Positions 1 to 8,690 of a DNA stretch of 64,000 nt are shown here, piece by piece. Origin of the DNA: Oscillospiraceae bacterium (GTDB taxonomy: Bacteria; Bacillota; Clostridia; Oscillospirales; Acutalibacteraceae); NCBI GenBank assembly GCA_902796905.1, contig CADBQU010000019.1:1-64000 (forward strand), written 5' to 3'. Below the pieces are notes generated by a model. The model was given only the letters and a program-made list of their open reading frames with translations. It was not told the DNA's origin and did not search any database. The first letter of the stretch is position 1; every line of letters begins with the position of its first letter. The translations under genes were made by a program, and so were the position numbers.

Positions 1-11
1 CTATCGAAACT

Positions 12-246
12 AAAAATTTTGTTATAAGACGAAGCCGACTAAACGCAGGAATACTGTCGTATTTCAAGTTTTGAGGCAATGTATTATACAAAATTTTGTT
101 TCGTAGGCGTGTCAGGTTCGAGTCCTGTTACACTAGGCAAGCGAAAATAATCCGAATCTGTTTTTTGAGCACGGATTTCTCGCATTGCCGTGTTAAGATA
201 CACCGTTTTGGGCTGGTTCGGATTATTCTCGTTTGCCTAAAAACAA
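12..246 (+). ncRNA. 3' part of an unidentified structured RNA
   Basis: No protein-coding gene is credible here. The stretch has several nested pairings. Positions 13-26 pair with 85-97 (about 13 bp, one bulge). A tRNA T-arm look-alike lies at 109-133: stem GTGT/CAGG, a 7-nt loop TTCGAGT, then CCTG and ACAC. A 22-bp inverted repeat follows at 135-156/217-238, and a terminator at 247-281. The T-arm look suggests the 3' end of a tmRNA or tRNA-like RNA, but no complementary acceptor 5' strand and no CCA are seen, and the usual tmRNA G-U identity pair is not recognisable. The start would lie outside the window. Identity is open. Confidence 0.3.
135..238. repeat. long inverted repeat (22-bp arms), short dispersed motif
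   Basis: Arms at 135-156 and 217-238 are complementary at 20 of 22 positions and enclose 60 nt. The loop holds a smaller CACGG/CCGTG hairpin. The right arm matches 14726-14747 at 21 of 22 positions, and its first 14 bases recur in reverse at 56037-56050. It is therefore a dispersed motif and not only a local hairpin. Confidence 0.6.
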
Positions 247-281
247 AAATAAACGCTGTGTTTTTTACAGCGTTTATTTTT
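247..281. terminator. bidirectional intrinsic terminator
   Basis: A 13-bp stem (247-259/267-279, core TAAACGCTGT) with a 7-nt loop is followed by a T-run on the plus strand and preceded by A-runs. It can end both the upstream RNA and the minus-strand plsY transcript. Confidence 0.75.
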
Positions 282-326
282 TTGCGAATTTATATTTTTT
301 TGTATTCTTTTATGTTTTTTATGTTT

Positions 327-974
327 TTAAATTTTTAAGTTTTGCTCCGTAGGTTCTAAATGTGCCACAAAGCTAAAATATTTTGTATGTTTTAAAACTG
401 CGATTACCGATATTGCCAAGCACCCGGCGGCAAACGAAAACATTTTTAAGTATATTAAGTAAATAAAAGAAATAAAGCCGAAAACGGTAAAGGTTACAAT
501 GCTGCGGTAACGCGTGGATTTAATTTTTACTATTATCGAAAAGAATATATATATAACCGCCAAAGCTAAAACTATTTTGCATTGGGGCAACAGCGCCAAA
601 GTAACGCCGAAAGATGTTGAAATGCATTTTCCGCCTTTAAAACCGTTAAATATTGAAATTGCATGACCCAATACGGGAGCGGTTATTACCAAAGCAAAAG
701 GTAAATATTTATAGTTTAAAATCCTCATTGCAAAAAATACCGGTAAAAAACCTTTTAAAATATCCAAACTTAAACAGGCAAATCCCAAAGGTATACCGCA
801 GTTTATAAAAACATTGGCGGCTCCGGGATTACGGTCGGAGCTTATACTTTCAATATCTTTTTTTAAAATAATTTTAGGCAAAACTTTGCTGAACATAATA
901 CTGCCTAATAAAAAACCGCCCAAAATAAAAAATAACCATAAAAGCAAACTGTAAAAATTATCAAATTCTGTCAT
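327..974 (-). CDS. plsY: glycerol-3-phosphate acyltransferase PlsY
   Basis: Membrane acyltransferase that transfers an acyl group from acyl-phosphate to sn-glycerol-3-phosphate, the first step of phospholipid synthesis. The 215 residues match the usual family length. Family motifs are present: SSDRNPGAANVF at residues 45-56 and GHAISIFNGFKGGK at 103-116. At least five hydrophobic segments can be seen. The start overlaps the stop region of the upstream glucosyltransferase gene by 14 bp, so the two are probably translated together as a membrane-lipid operon. Its function follows from the family motifs; nothing odd is seen. Confidence 0.93.
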   Translation of the reverse strand: MTEFDNFYSLLLWLFFILGGFLLGSIMFSKVLPKIILKKDIESISSDRNPGAANVFINCGIPLGFACLSLDILKGFLPVFFAMRILNYKYLPFALVITAPVLGHAISIFNGFKGGKCISTSFGVTLALLPQCKIVLALAVIYIFFSIIVKIKSTRYRSIVTFTVFGFISFIYLIYLKMFSFAAGCLAISVIAVLKHTKYFSFVAHLEPTEQNLKI

Positions 975-2082
975 TTGTTTCTTCTGCCACCTTTAAAACT
1001 ATTTCTTCCGCGGCGTTTGGGTTAATATAAGTGCGTTGCATAGAAAGCATAGTATCGGCTTGCTCCTTATTATCTATAAGCTGCCAAATACATTCTACCG
1101 CCGATTTTATATTTTTGGCAAGTAAAGACATACCTCTGCTTGAAAAGAAGTCGGCGTTTTTTGTTTCGCAGCCCGAAAAAGCCAAAAGATGAACCAGCGG
1201 AATATTTGCCACCGCCGCTTCGGTTGTAGTTAATCCGCCCGGTTTAGAAACCATAACATCGGCGGCATTCATATAAATATTAACTTTTTTTGTAAAAGAT
1301 ACGGTTTTAAAACAGTTGTATTTAAAAAAACGCCTATCTATTTCTTTTTTCAGTTTACGGTTACGGCCAACCAAAACCAAAGCGGTAAAATCCTTATTAC
1401 CGAACTTTAACAGTTCTTTGCACAGCTTTACTAAATTTCCGCAGCCTACTCCGCCGCTCATAATTAATATAACGGGTTTTGTTTTATTTAAGCCAAGCGC
1501 TTTTCTGGCTTCCTCTTTTTTAAGCTTGGTGCAAAATTTTTGACTTACCGGAATACCGGTATCAAACGTAAGATTTTCTTTTATTCCTTTTTTTACTATT
1601 TCGGGCAGTAAATCTTTTTGCGGAATAAAATATCCGTTTAAATGAGTTTCGGCAACAAAAGGTATACAGGTGTAATCGGTAAAAACACCGTAACACGGCA
1701 CTTTAAAATTTTTGTCTTTTTTAATGCAGGTTAAAGCTTCCATAGCAAATAAATGCGTGGTTATAACTGCGGTAAAATTATTTAACAAAATATAATTTTT
1801 TAATTTTTTGGCGTAAAGCGTATTGGCAAAATAAACCGGAGAAGTAAGCCTTGACGAGCTGTATAAATCGCCGGCCTTGTAAATTAATCCAAAAGCTCCC
1901 GGTGCGTTTTTAATTATTCCGTTATAGGCCGAAGCCACTAAATCGGAAGTTTTTTTACGGCCGAAGCTTAACGGGTCGGTTAAAATATAATCTATGCTGC
2001 GGTTTTTTAAAACCTCTTCTATAGCGTACGCCGCACTGTTATGGCCTTGCCCCGTTCCGCAGCTTAAAATAAGAATTTTCAT
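961..2082 (-). CDS. GT28-type diacylglycerol glucosyltransferase (UgtP/MGDG synthase-like)
   Basis: This 373-residue protein has the two-domain GT-B fold signature of the MGDG synthase/UgtP family. The N-terminal SCGTGQGHNSAA loop occurs in diacylglycerol glycosyltransferases, a SGGVGCGN loop opens the C-terminal domain, and KPGGLTTTEA is the nucleotide-sugar site near residue 280. Members move glucose or galactose from UDP-sugar to diacylglycerol at the inner membrane face, giving glycolipid membrane components or the lipoteichoic acid anchor. Overlap with plsY supports a lipid role. Which sugar is used and whether the enzyme is processive cannot be told from sequence. Confidence 0.82.
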   Translation of the reverse strand: MKILILSCGTGQGHNSAAYAIEEVLKNRSIDYILTDPLSFGRKKTSDLVASAYNGIIKNAPGAFGLIYKAGDLYSSSRLTSPVYFANTLYAKKLKNYILLNNFTAVITTHLFAMEALTCIKKDKNFKVPCYGVFTDYTCIPFVAETHLNGYFIPQKDLLPEIVKKGIKENLTFDTGIPVSQKFCTKLKKEEARKALGLNKTKPVILIMSGGVGCGNLVKLCKELLKFGNKDFTALVLVGRNRKLKKEIDRRFFKYNCFKTVSFTKKVNIYMNAADVMVSKPGGLTTTEAAVANIPLVHLLAFSGCETKNADFFSSRGMSLLAKNIKSAVECIWQLIDNKEQADTMLSMQRTYINPNAAEEIVLKVAEETNDRI

Positions 2083-2171
2083 AAAAGTTCCTTTGCTTTA
2101 TTTACTCTGCCCTTTATTTTTAATATTTTTATATTATATTAAAACACAATTATAAATTTAATATAAACAAA

Positions 2172-3731
2172 TTATTTTTCGGCTATCAGCGCAAAATCTA
2201 TATATCCGTTTTTAGGAAGAATTTTAGGCAAAATATAATTTTCGCTTGAAACAAATGTAGCGGACGACTGTACCAAAGGTATACAGATATGAGAATTTTT
2301 AAGTATGTTAAGAGCATTTAAGGTTTGGTTTAAATAATCTGTTCTTGAAGTGCTTTGCTTTATGCCAGCAACGGCAGAACGAAAGCTTTGGGTGTAGTCG
2401 CCTAAATCCAAACTCAAAAACTTTTCCAAATATATGTAAATATCCTGAGTATCCGCCGAAAAGGGAATAATGGCAAAATCAAAGTCGGAAATTCCCATTT
2501 TTGCCGAAATTTCGGCGTCGGTTTCAAATTCTTCAATGTTAACATATCCCGAAATGGTTTGCTGCCAGGTTTCGGCTAAAGTAGAAGCTAAGGTTTTAAT
2601 ATTATCGTCTTTTTTATAAATTATGGTAGTGCCCGAAATATCGGTTTTGGATTTTTTGGTTTGGATACTTCTGAAATTTTTTATGGCTTCATCCGGATTA
2701 TAGTTTAAAGCCGAAACTTTTGAAACGGTATCTTTAATATCTGCCGAGCTTTCGGTTATAATGTTTGGGATAACCGAAAAAGTGGGCAGGTAGTTTGCGG
2801 GCATATTGTTTTTAATTAAATTTCTGTGAACGGACTGTTCAATTGCTATTTTTATATTGGTGCTGCTTAAACTTTTATTTTTGGGATTAATTATTAAACA
2901 GTAATCGGTATTGAAAAATTCGGTGTATTGCAGGTTTTTACTTTTATATTCTTTTGTGGGATTATTAACAAATCCGAAATCTATATAATTTTTCGCTATT
3001 CGGGTTTCTTTGCTTTCTTCATTTTGAACGGTAAAACCAACCGATTGCGCTTTGGGTAAAAATGCGCCGTAATACTTGCCGAAAGCCGAAATTTTTAAAG
3101 AAAAAGAATTGTCATTTCCCCATTTTTTTAAATAAAAAGAGCCGTTGGATAAAACGTGGTCGTAATCCAATCCGTATTTTCCTTTTGCCTTAATAAAAAA
3201 ATCTTCGTTGCAGGGCATACAAACGGAATAGGTTAAAACTTCTAAAAAATTATCGTTTTTAAGCTTTAAGTTTATAATGAATTCGTTGTCGCTTTTTGCG
3301 GCAAAAGAAGAAACAGAGCTTAACATATATCCGAACGGAGCTTTGGTTTCGCTTGCCAAAGCTCTTTTAAAAGCAAATTCAAAATCTTTGGCGGTAAGCT
3401 TTGTTTCTTCGTCCGACCAAAAAATATTATCCCTTAAAATAAAAGTATAGGTTAAACCGTTGTTAGATACGGTGTAGTTTTTGGCGGCACCCAAAGCTAA
3501 ATTGCCGTTAGCATCGTATCTCATTAAACCCTCGTACAAATTGCGTATTATTAAAAGGTCGTTAAAATCGCTTGCTATTTGCGGGTCCAAATTTTTAGGC
3601 TGCTCGTCAAGCTCCATACTTGCGTAAAAGCCTTCGCTTTTGCCACAGGAAGAAAAGCTTAAAGCTATTAAGGCAACCGAAATAATAACCGATAATAATG
3701 AAGCCGATTTTTTTAAAATTTTTTTAAACAT
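2172..3731 (-). CDS. peptide ABC transporter substrate-binding lipoprotein (SBP_bac_5)
   Basis: Extracellular solute-binding protein of the OppA/DppA family, 519 residues. It starts with a lysine-rich signal peptide and a lipobox ending in FSSC at about residue 29, so it should be lipid-anchored outside the membrane. The mature part contains family landmarks such as LDPQIASDFNDLLIIRNLYEG near the N-terminus and the downstream WSDEETKLTAKDF segment. No permease or ATPase genes are adjacent, so it is an orphan binding protein here. The ligand (oligopeptide or other) cannot be predicted. Confidence 0.85.
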   Translation of the reverse strand: MFKKILKKSASLLSVIISVALIALSFSSCGKSEGFYASMELDEQPKNLDPQIASDFNDLLIIRNLYEGLMRYDANGNLALGAAKNYTVSNNGLTYTFILRDNIFWSDEETKLTAKDFEFAFKRALASETKAPFGYMLSSVSSFAAKSDNEFIINLKLKNDNFLEVLTYSVCMPCNEDFFIKAKGKYGLDYDHVLSNGSFYLKKWGNDNSFSLKISAFGKYYGAFLPKAQSVGFTVQNEESKETRIAKNYIDFGFVNNPTKEYKSKNLQYTEFFNTDYCLIINPKNKSLSSTNIKIAIEQSVHRNLIKNNMPANYLPTFSVIPNIITESSADIKDTVSKVSALNYNPDEAIKNFRSIQTKKSKTDISGTTIIYKKDDNIKTLASTLAETWQQTISGYVNIEEFETDAEISAKMGISDFDFAIIPFSADTQDIYIYLEKFLSLDLGDYTQSFRSAVAGIKQSTSRTDYLNQTLNALNILKNSHICIPLVQSSATFVSSENYILPKILPKNGYIDFALIAEK

Positions 3732-3946
3732 AAAAACCCCGTATTTCCTTATATAAATATAACTTAATATAATTATAACTTATATAATTGATATAATAAA
3801 CTTTATAAAAAATTAAAACAATTAAGATAAAATAAAAACCGAATAATGTTTTGGTATATTAACAGTATACCTAAAAATTTTTTCTTTTGCAACCGCTAAA
3901 GACAAACCTTTTTATACGGATTAAAAATATATGTAAAGTTTTTTTC

Positions 3947-3975
3947 TTGACAGTTTAAAAAAATTATGATACAAT
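3947..3975 (+). promoter_or_regulatory. sigma-A promoter of ylxM-ffh
   Basis: TTGACA (3947-3952), a 17-bp spacer and TACAAT (3970-3975), 45 bp before the ylxM start. The ribosome binding site AAAGGAAAAG follows. The 288-bp gap between the divergent lipoprotein gene and ylxM holds nothing else that can be identified. Confidence 0.8.
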
Positions 3976-4019
3976 ACCAAATGTAAATAAAAAACCTTTA
4001 CATTTAAAAGGAAAAGATT

Positions 4020-4388
4020 ATGCCTAAAAATTTAAAAATAGCCGAGCTTATAGATATTTACGGTAACCTTTTAAACGAGAAGCAAAAAACTGCGGCGGAA
4101 GGTTATTATTACTATGATATGTCGCTTTCGGAAATAGCGGAAAATACCGGTATATCGCGTCAGGGAGTAAGAGAAACCATTAAGCGTGCCGAAAGTATTT
4201 TAATGCAATATGAAGATGTTTTGCAAATATTAAAAAAGCGTAAAAACGCCGAAGAGATTATTGAGCAAAATATATCGGACAAAGAAAAAATTTCGCTTTT
4301 ATATAACAATTTAACCGAAGATATAAATGTTTCGGAAACTTTGCGTAAAAGCAAAAAATCCGAAACCGAGAAAATAAAAGCACAATAA
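4020..4388 (+). CDS. ylxM: YlxM/p13 family helix-turn-helix protein of the SRP operon
   Basis: Small sigma-70 region 4-like helix-turn-helix protein (UPF0122), 122 residues. The segment SLSEIAENTGISRQGVRETI at about residues 36-55 is the DNA-binding helix pair, and the family is nearly always encoded just before ffh. In streptococci YlxM is reported to bind SRP components and modulate Ffh GTPase activity. Here it is followed by ffh after 110 bp and driven by a good sigma-A promoter. The C-terminal tail is lysine/glutamate-rich. Confidence 0.88.
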   Translation: MPKNLKIAELIDIYGNLLNEKQKTAAEGYYYYDMSLSEIAENTGISRQGVRETIKRAESILMQYEDVLQILKKRKNAEEIIEQNISDKEKISLLYNNLTEDINVSETLRKSKKSETEKIKAQ

Positions 4389-4498
4389 AAGCATAATAAA
4401 AACATAAATAAAACAAAAGTGCCGATAAATTAAAAAGATTATACAAAAATTATTATGTAAAAAATTATTATATACAAAATGCCCGAATGGAGAAAAAT

Positions 4499-5863
4499 AT
4501 GGCTTTTGATAATTTAACAAGTAAATTGGCCGCCGCTTTTAAAAAGCTGGGTAATAAGGGTAAACTGACTGAATCGGATGTTAAAGACGCAATGCGTGAA
4601 ATAAGGTTGGCTTTACTTGAGGCGGACGTTAACTATAAAGTAGCGAAAGATTTTACAAATAAAGTAGCCGAAAAATGCATAGGCGAAAAGGTTATGGAAA
4701 GCCTTAACGCTTCGCAAATGGTTGTAAAAATAGTAAGGGACGAATTAACGGCTCTTATGGGCGGCGAACAGGCAAGATTAAAAACCGCCTCTAAAATACC
4801 TACGGTTATTATGATGTGCGGTTTACAGGGTTCCGGTAAAACCACGCACAGCGCAAAGCTTGCAAAAAAACTAAAAACCGAAGGCCACAGGCCTTTGCTT
4901 GTTGCCTGTGATATTTACCGTCCGGCGGCAATAGAACAGTTAAAAGTAGTGGGTGAAAAAGCGGAAGTTCCCGTTTTTGAAAAAGGCACTCAAAAGCCGG
5001 AAAAAACCGCTCTGGAAGCGGTAAAATATGCAAGAGATTACGGTCATGATTTTATTATATTGGATACTGCCGGCAGACTGCATATAGATAACGAGCTTAT
5101 GGAAGAGCTTATAAGAATAACCAAAACGGTAGAGGTTAATAATATTTTGCTGGTTGTAGACTCTATGGTAGGTCAAGACGCTGTAAATATATCTAAAACC
5201 TTTAACGATATTTTAGCAATAGACGGAATTATTTTAACAAAGTTAGACGGCGATACCAGAGGCGGCGCGGCATTATCTATAAGGGAAGTAACCGGTAAGC
5301 CCATAATGTATGCAGGTGTTGGCGAAAAGCTAGACGATTTGGATGATTTCCATCCCGACAGAATGGCCTCCCGTATTTTGGGTATGGGCGATATTTTAAG
5401 TTTAATAGAGAATGCCGAAAGCAAATTGGACAAAAAAAAGGCGGAAGAAACCGCCAGGCGTTTGGAAGAAAATAAATTTGATTTAAACGATTTACTGGAC
5501 CAATTCCAGCAAATTAAAAAAATGGGCTCCATTAAAAGTATTTTAAAAATGATTCCGGGAGCCAATAAAATAAATGAAAACGATATAGACGAACGCCAAA
5601 TGTTAAGAACCGAAGCCATAATTAAGAGTATGACGCCCAAGGAACGTGCTAAGCCTTCTATTTTGGCAGCTTCAAGGAAAAGAAGAATAGCTGCCGGCGC
5701 GGGGGTAAAAGTAGAGGACGTTAACCGCCTTTTAAAGCAATATGAGCAAATGAAAACAATGTTTAAGCAAATGAATAAAAAAGGCAAAAAAGGAAGGAAT
5801 TCCGGCAGAGGTTTCGGAGCATTCGGAGGAATGGGCGGACCGGGAGGATTTCCGGGGTTATAA
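4499..5863 (+). CDS. ffh: signal recognition particle GTPase Ffh
   Basis: Ffh binds 4.5S/scRNA and nascent signal sequences and delivers ribosomes to FtsY. In order: N domain (residues 1-90), G domain with the P-loop GLQGSGKTT near residue 105 and DTAGR near 187, and a C-terminal methionine-rich M domain (from about 325) with QMLRTEAIIKSMTPKER. The tail is Gly/Met-rich. An ATG four codons upstream (4487) is in frame, but the GGAG at 4489-4492 lies 6 nt before 4499, so 4499 is preferred (454 residues). It sits in the usual ylxM-ffh-rpsP order. Confidence 0.96.
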   Translation: MAFDNLTSKLAAAFKKLGNKGKLTESDVKDAMREIRLALLEADVNYKVAKDFTNKVAEKCIGEKVMESLNASQMVVKIVRDELTALMGGEQARLKTASKIPTVIMMCGLQGSGKTTHSAKLAKKLKTEGHRPLLVACDIYRPAAIEQLKVVGEKAEVPVFEKGTQKPEKTALEAVKYARDYGHDFIILDTAGRLHIDNELMEELIRITKTVEVNNILLVVDSMVGQDAVNISKTFNDILAIDGIILTKLDGDTRGGAALSIREVTGKPIMYAGVGEKLDDLDDFHPDRMASRILGMGDILSLIENAESKLDKKKAEETARRLEENKFDLNDLLDQFQQIKKMGSIKSILKMIPGANKINENDIDERQMLRTEAIIKSMTPKERAKPSILAASRKRRIAAGAGVKVEDVNRLLKQYEQMKTMFKQMNKKGKKGRNSGRGFGAFGGMGGPGGFPGL

Positions 5864-5943
5864 AAACAAAAATCAATTAAAAGGAACTTTTGTTATAGCT
5901 TAAGTTTTCTTTTTTGAAATAGATATTATAGGAGGTGCAAGTA

Positions 5944-6186
5944 ATGGCAGTTAAAATCAGATTACGTCGTATGGGTGCTAAAAAAGCTCCTTTTTACCGT
6001 ATAGTTGTAGCTGATTCCCGTTTTCCGAGAGACGGCAGATTTATAGAAGAAATAGGTTCTTATAATCCTGCTAAAGATCCTGCTGAAGTAGTAATCGACG
6101 GCGAAAAAGCAAAAAAATGGATTGGCAACGGCGCTCAGCCTACCGATACCGTTAAAGCAATTTTAAAGAAAAACGGAGTACTTTAA
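5944..6186 (+). CDS. rpsP: 30S ribosomal protein S16
   Basis: 80-residue ribosomal protein with the typical start [24 protein letters not shown] at 5935 is in frame but lies inside the strong ribosome binding site GGAGGTG (5931-5937), so ATG 5944 is the real start. Located between ffh and khpA, as in most Bacillota. Confidence 0.97.
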   Translation: MAVKIRLRRMGAKKAPFYRIVVADSRFPRDGRFIEEIGSYNPAKDPAEVVIDGEKAKKWIGNGAQPTDTVKAILKKNGVL

Positions 6187-6189
6187 ACA

Positions 6190-6423
6190 ATGGAAGAATT
6201 ATTAGTAGCAATTGCTTCCGGTCTTGTAGAAGAACCGGCAGAGGTAAAGGTTACTGCAGACGAAGCAAATGAAGACGGCGTTATTGTTTACCATCTTCAC
6301 GTAGCCGAAAATGATATGGGTAGAGTTATAGGCAAACAGGGAAGAATAGCAAAAGCTATTCGTACGGTTATGCGTTCTGCCGCTAATAGAAACAACCAAA
6401 AAATAATGGTTGAAATTGATTAA
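6190..6423 (+). CDS. khpA: KH-domain RNA-binding protein KhpA
   Basis: 77-residue single KH-domain protein. The GxxG loop is GKQGRIAKAIRTVM at about residues 47-60. Three bases after rpsP, so translationally coupled. KhpA pairs with KhpB/Jag, which is also encoded in this window (55004-56032); together they form an RNA-binding dimer linked to cell elongation and division in Gram-positives. Function is taken from the family. Confidence 0.92.
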   Translation: MEELLVAIASGLVEEPAEVKVTADEANEDGVIVYHLHVAENDMGRVIGKQGRIAKAIRTVMRSAANRNNQKIMVEID

Positions 6424-6524
6424 CATAACAAAATTTTTTGTTTGTTAACTTACTGTTTAGTTTTTGCCGATTTTTATTTTATATATGTTTTATAATTATA
6501 AATTGTATTTTGTAAAAATCGGCG

Positions 6525-6570
6525 ATTAGCCAAAGTGTTGAAATAAATTTTAATGCTTTGGCTAATTTTG
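6525..6570 (+). terminator. intrinsic terminator after khpA
   Basis: Perfect 11-bp stem, ATTAGCCAAAG (6525-6535) with CTTTGGCTAAT (6556-6566), 20-nt loop, then TTTGTTT. It separates the ffh-rpsP-khpA unit from rimM-trmD. Confidence 0.75.
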
Positions 6571-6642
6571 TTTATATTTTATTTATTTATATTATTAATA
6601 TAAGTTTTTATATTATAAAAATTTGGGATTTGGGAGAAGTAT

Positions 6643-7173
6643 ATGAAAGAGCAATATTTGGAATGCGGCAAAATAGTGGGTACGCACGGTATAAACGGAA
6701 CTTTAAGGGTTAACCCTATTTGCGACAGCGCCGAATTTTTAACGGGTTTTAAAACTTTTTATTTAAGCCGAAACCCAAGCGAAAACCAAAAAGAAAGCGA
6801 AATATTAAACGCCGTTTCGGTTAAAGCACATAAAAATATTGCTTTAATAACCGTTAAGGGCATAACAAATATTGAAGAAGCCGAAAAATTAAGAGGTAAA
6901 ATAATTTATATAAACCGAAACGATATTAAATTAAAAAAAGGACAGTTTTTTATTAACGATTTATTAGGCTGTAAGGTTTTAAATAAAAACGGAAAAGAGT
7001 TGGGCGTTTTAACGGATGTATCCGCTACGGGTGCCAACGATGTTTGGCATATAAAGCAAAGCGGTACCGAATATTTGGTGCCTTATATAAAAGATATAGA
7101 AGCAGATGTGGATATAGATAACGGGGTTATAACCATTAATCCTTTAAAGGGTATTTTTGAAGATGAAGATTAG
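6643..7173 (+). CDS. rimM: 16S rRNA processing protein RimM
   Basis: 176-residue 30S maturation factor that binds ribosomal protein S19 and helps mature the 16S 3' domain. It has an N-terminal RimM barrel (GKIVGTHGINGTLRV at residues 9-23) and a C-terminal PRC-barrel with LLGCKVLNKNGKELG. The last bases overlap trmD, the standard coupling of these genes. Confidence 0.94.
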   Translation: MKEQYLECGKIVGTHGINGTLRVNPICDSAEFLTGFKTFYLSRNPSENQKESEILNAVSVKAHKNIALITVKGITNIEEAEKLRGKIIYINRNDIKLKKGQFFINDLLGCKVLNKNGKELGVLTDVSATGANDVWHIKQSGTEYLVPYIKDIEADVDIDNGVITINPLKGIFEDED

Positions 7174-7903
7174 TATTTTAACGATTTTTCCAAATATGAT
7201 ACAAAGCTTTTTTAATGAAAGCATTGTGGGACGGGCGCAAAAAAGCAATAAAGTTTTAATTGAGTGCGTGGATATAAGAAAATATTCTTTGGATAAGCAT
7301 AAAAAAACCGACGATATTCCTTACGGCGGCGGAATGGGTATGGTAATGACGCCGCAGCCTATATACAGCGCTTTTAAGGACATTACGGCAAATACAAAAC
7401 CGTATACGGTTTATTTAACCCCTAAGGGAAATAAATTTAATCAACAAAAAGCGCGGGAATTTTCAAAAAAAGAACATTTGGTTATTTTGTGCGGACATTA
7501 CGAAGGCGTAGACCAAAGGGTTTTGGATAAAATAACGGATGAAGAAATTTCTTTGGGAGATTTTGTGCTTACAGGGGGAGAAATTGCCGCAGCTGCCGTT
7601 ACAGACAGCGTGGTAAGACTTATAGACGGCGTTTTATCTAACGAAGAATGTTATTTAAACGAAAGTTTAAACGACGGACTTTTGGAATATCCGCAATACA
7701 CCAGACCGGCTGTTTGGGAGGATATTCCGGTGCCGGAAGTATTGCTTTCGGGGCACCATAAAAATATAGAAGGGTGGCGCCGAAAACAATCGGTTTTATT
7801 AACGGCCGTACAACGACCGGATTTATTAAAAGAAGCAAAATTGACAAAAGAAGAACAAGAAGAAGTTAGTGCTATATTGGCAAAAGATGTTGAGAATAAT
7901 TAA
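7163..7903 (+). CDS. trmD: tRNA (guanine-37-N1) methyltransferase TrmD
   Basis: SAM-dependent methyltransferase making m1G37 in tRNAs reading CNN codons, which prevents +1 frameshifting. The trefoil-knot SPOUT core is visible: the PYGGGMGMVM loop near residue 50 and LCGHYEGVDQRV plus ISLGDFVLTGGE around residues 110-140. A TTG at 7157 is in frame, but ATG 7163 inside the end of rimM gives the canonical MKISILTIFP start (246 residues). The tRNA-Pro at 8540 carries G37 and is an expected substrate. The rplS gene that often follows is absent. Confidence 0.95.
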   Translation: MKISILTIFPNMIQSFFNESIVGRAQKSNKVLIECVDIRKYSLDKHKKTDDIPYGGGMGMVMTPQPIYSAFKDITANTKPYTVYLTPKGNKFNQQKAREFSKKEHLVILCGHYEGVDQRVLDKITDEEISLGDFVLTGGEIAAAAVTDSVVRLIDGVLSNEECYLNESLNDGLLEYPQYTRPAVWEDIPVPEVLLSGHHKNIEGWRRKQSVLLTAVQRPDLLKEAKLTKEEQEEVSAILAKDVENN

Positions 7904-7994
7904 AAACTATTAGTTAAAAATAACATAAACTTTAAAAAAAGAATTGCAAAACTATTAAAATGCACAAATTTTTAAATATAATTGATTATTTTGG

Positions 7995-8022
7995 TTGACG
8001 ATACCGAAGTTTGTGATATAAT
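7995..8022 (+). promoter_or_regulatory. sigma-A promoter of the HPr-like gene
   Basis: TTGACG, 16-bp spacer and TATAAT, 59 bp before the start codon. The ribosome binding site AAGGAGA follows. Confidence 0.7.
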
Positions 8023-8081
8023 TATTTTAGTATTACGCATTTATTATAAACTTATATAAACTTCGTTAAGGAGATATTTTT

Positions 8082-8345
8082 ATGTACGTAAAAGATGTTA
8101 CGGTTCAAAATCAGGGCGGACTCAGAGCAAGACCGGCTACTTTTTTTATTCAAAAGGCAAACGAATTTAAAGCTTCTATTTGGATTGAAAAAGACGAACG
8201 CAGAGTAAATGCAAAAAGCTTGTTGGGTGTTTTATCTTTAGGCATTGTAGGCGGTACCGATATTCGTATAAGTGCCGACGGCGGAGATGAAAAACAAGCC
8301 GTAGAAGAATTGGTTAATTTGGTACAAACAGGTTTTGCCGAATAG
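8082..8345 (+). CDS. HPr-fold protein lacking the catalytic histidine (Crh-like)
   Basis: 87-residue protein that aligns end to end with HPr of the PTS. The phosphorylatable His15 of HPr (GLHARPA) is Arg15 here (GLRARPA), so it cannot carry phosphate from enzyme I. The regulatory serine is kept at position 46 (NAKSLLG), the site used by HPr kinase. This is the same pattern as Bacillus Crh (Gln at 15), a co-effector of CcpA in carbon catabolite repression. The gene is single, with its own promoter and terminator. A Crh-type regulatory role is an inference; no HPr kinase or CcpA gene lies in the window. Confidence 0.85.
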   Translation: MYVKDVTVQNQGGLRARPATFFIQKANEFKASIWIEKDERRVNAKSLLGVLSLGIVGGTDIRISADGGDEKQAVEELVNLVQTGFAE

Positions 8346-8384
8346 AATAATTTATTTTTATATAAATAAAAAATTATAAGCAAA

Positions 8385-8424
8385 AAAATTACCGCAGCTT
8401 GCAGCTTTAAGCGGCGGTAATTTT
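8385..8424 (+). terminator. intrinsic terminator of the Crh-like gene
   Basis: AAAATTACCGC (8385-8395) pairs with GCGGTAATTTT (8414-8424), followed by T-rich sequence. Confidence 0.7.
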
Positions 8425-8539
8425 AATTATGTGTTTTAGGTTTATTTTTATAAAAAAATAAAAAATAAATAAATAACAAATATTAAAATTTTACCTTGCT
8501 TTTTTAATATATATGTGTTAGAATAGTCAGGTAGCAAAT

Positions 8540-8616
8540 CTGGGTGTGGCGCAGATTGGTAGCGCGCTACCTTGGGGTGGTAGAGGCCGTGGGTTCAAAT
8601 CCCGCCACTCAGACCA
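8540..8616 (+). tRNA. tRNA-Pro (anticodon GGG)
   Basis: 77-nt cloverleaf with acceptor CTGGGTG/CACTCAG, anticodon stem CTACC/GGTAG around loop TTGGGGT (anticodon GGG, then G37), T-loop GTTCAAATC and an encoded CCA. The G37 after the anticodon fits TrmD methylation. An intrinsic terminator follows directly. Confidence 0.93.
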
Positions 8617-8660
8617 AAACCGACAAGTTTCTTCACAAAGCTTGTCGGTTTTATTTTTTT
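8616..8660 (+). terminator. intrinsic terminator of tRNA-Pro
   Basis: 12-bp stem AAAACCGACAAG (8616-8627) with CTTGTCGGTTTT (8641-8652), followed by a long T-run. Confidence 0.85.
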
Positions 8661-8690
8661 TTTAATTTATAAAATTTAAATAAAATTTAT

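Noticed and set aside
12..133. Complete tRNA or tmRNA gene
   Set aside because: Only a T-arm look-alike is seen. No acceptor partner, no anticodon arm, no CCA and no tag frame can be found within the window.
96..338. 80-residue ORF at the window start
   Set aside because: It crosses the T-arm-like hairpin, the inverted repeat and the terminator, has no ribosome binding site and reads as random Phe/Ile-rich sequence.
5173..5787. 204-residue minus-strand ORF inside ffh
   Set aside because: Shadow of the ffh coding frame, no ribosome binding site or recognisable domain.
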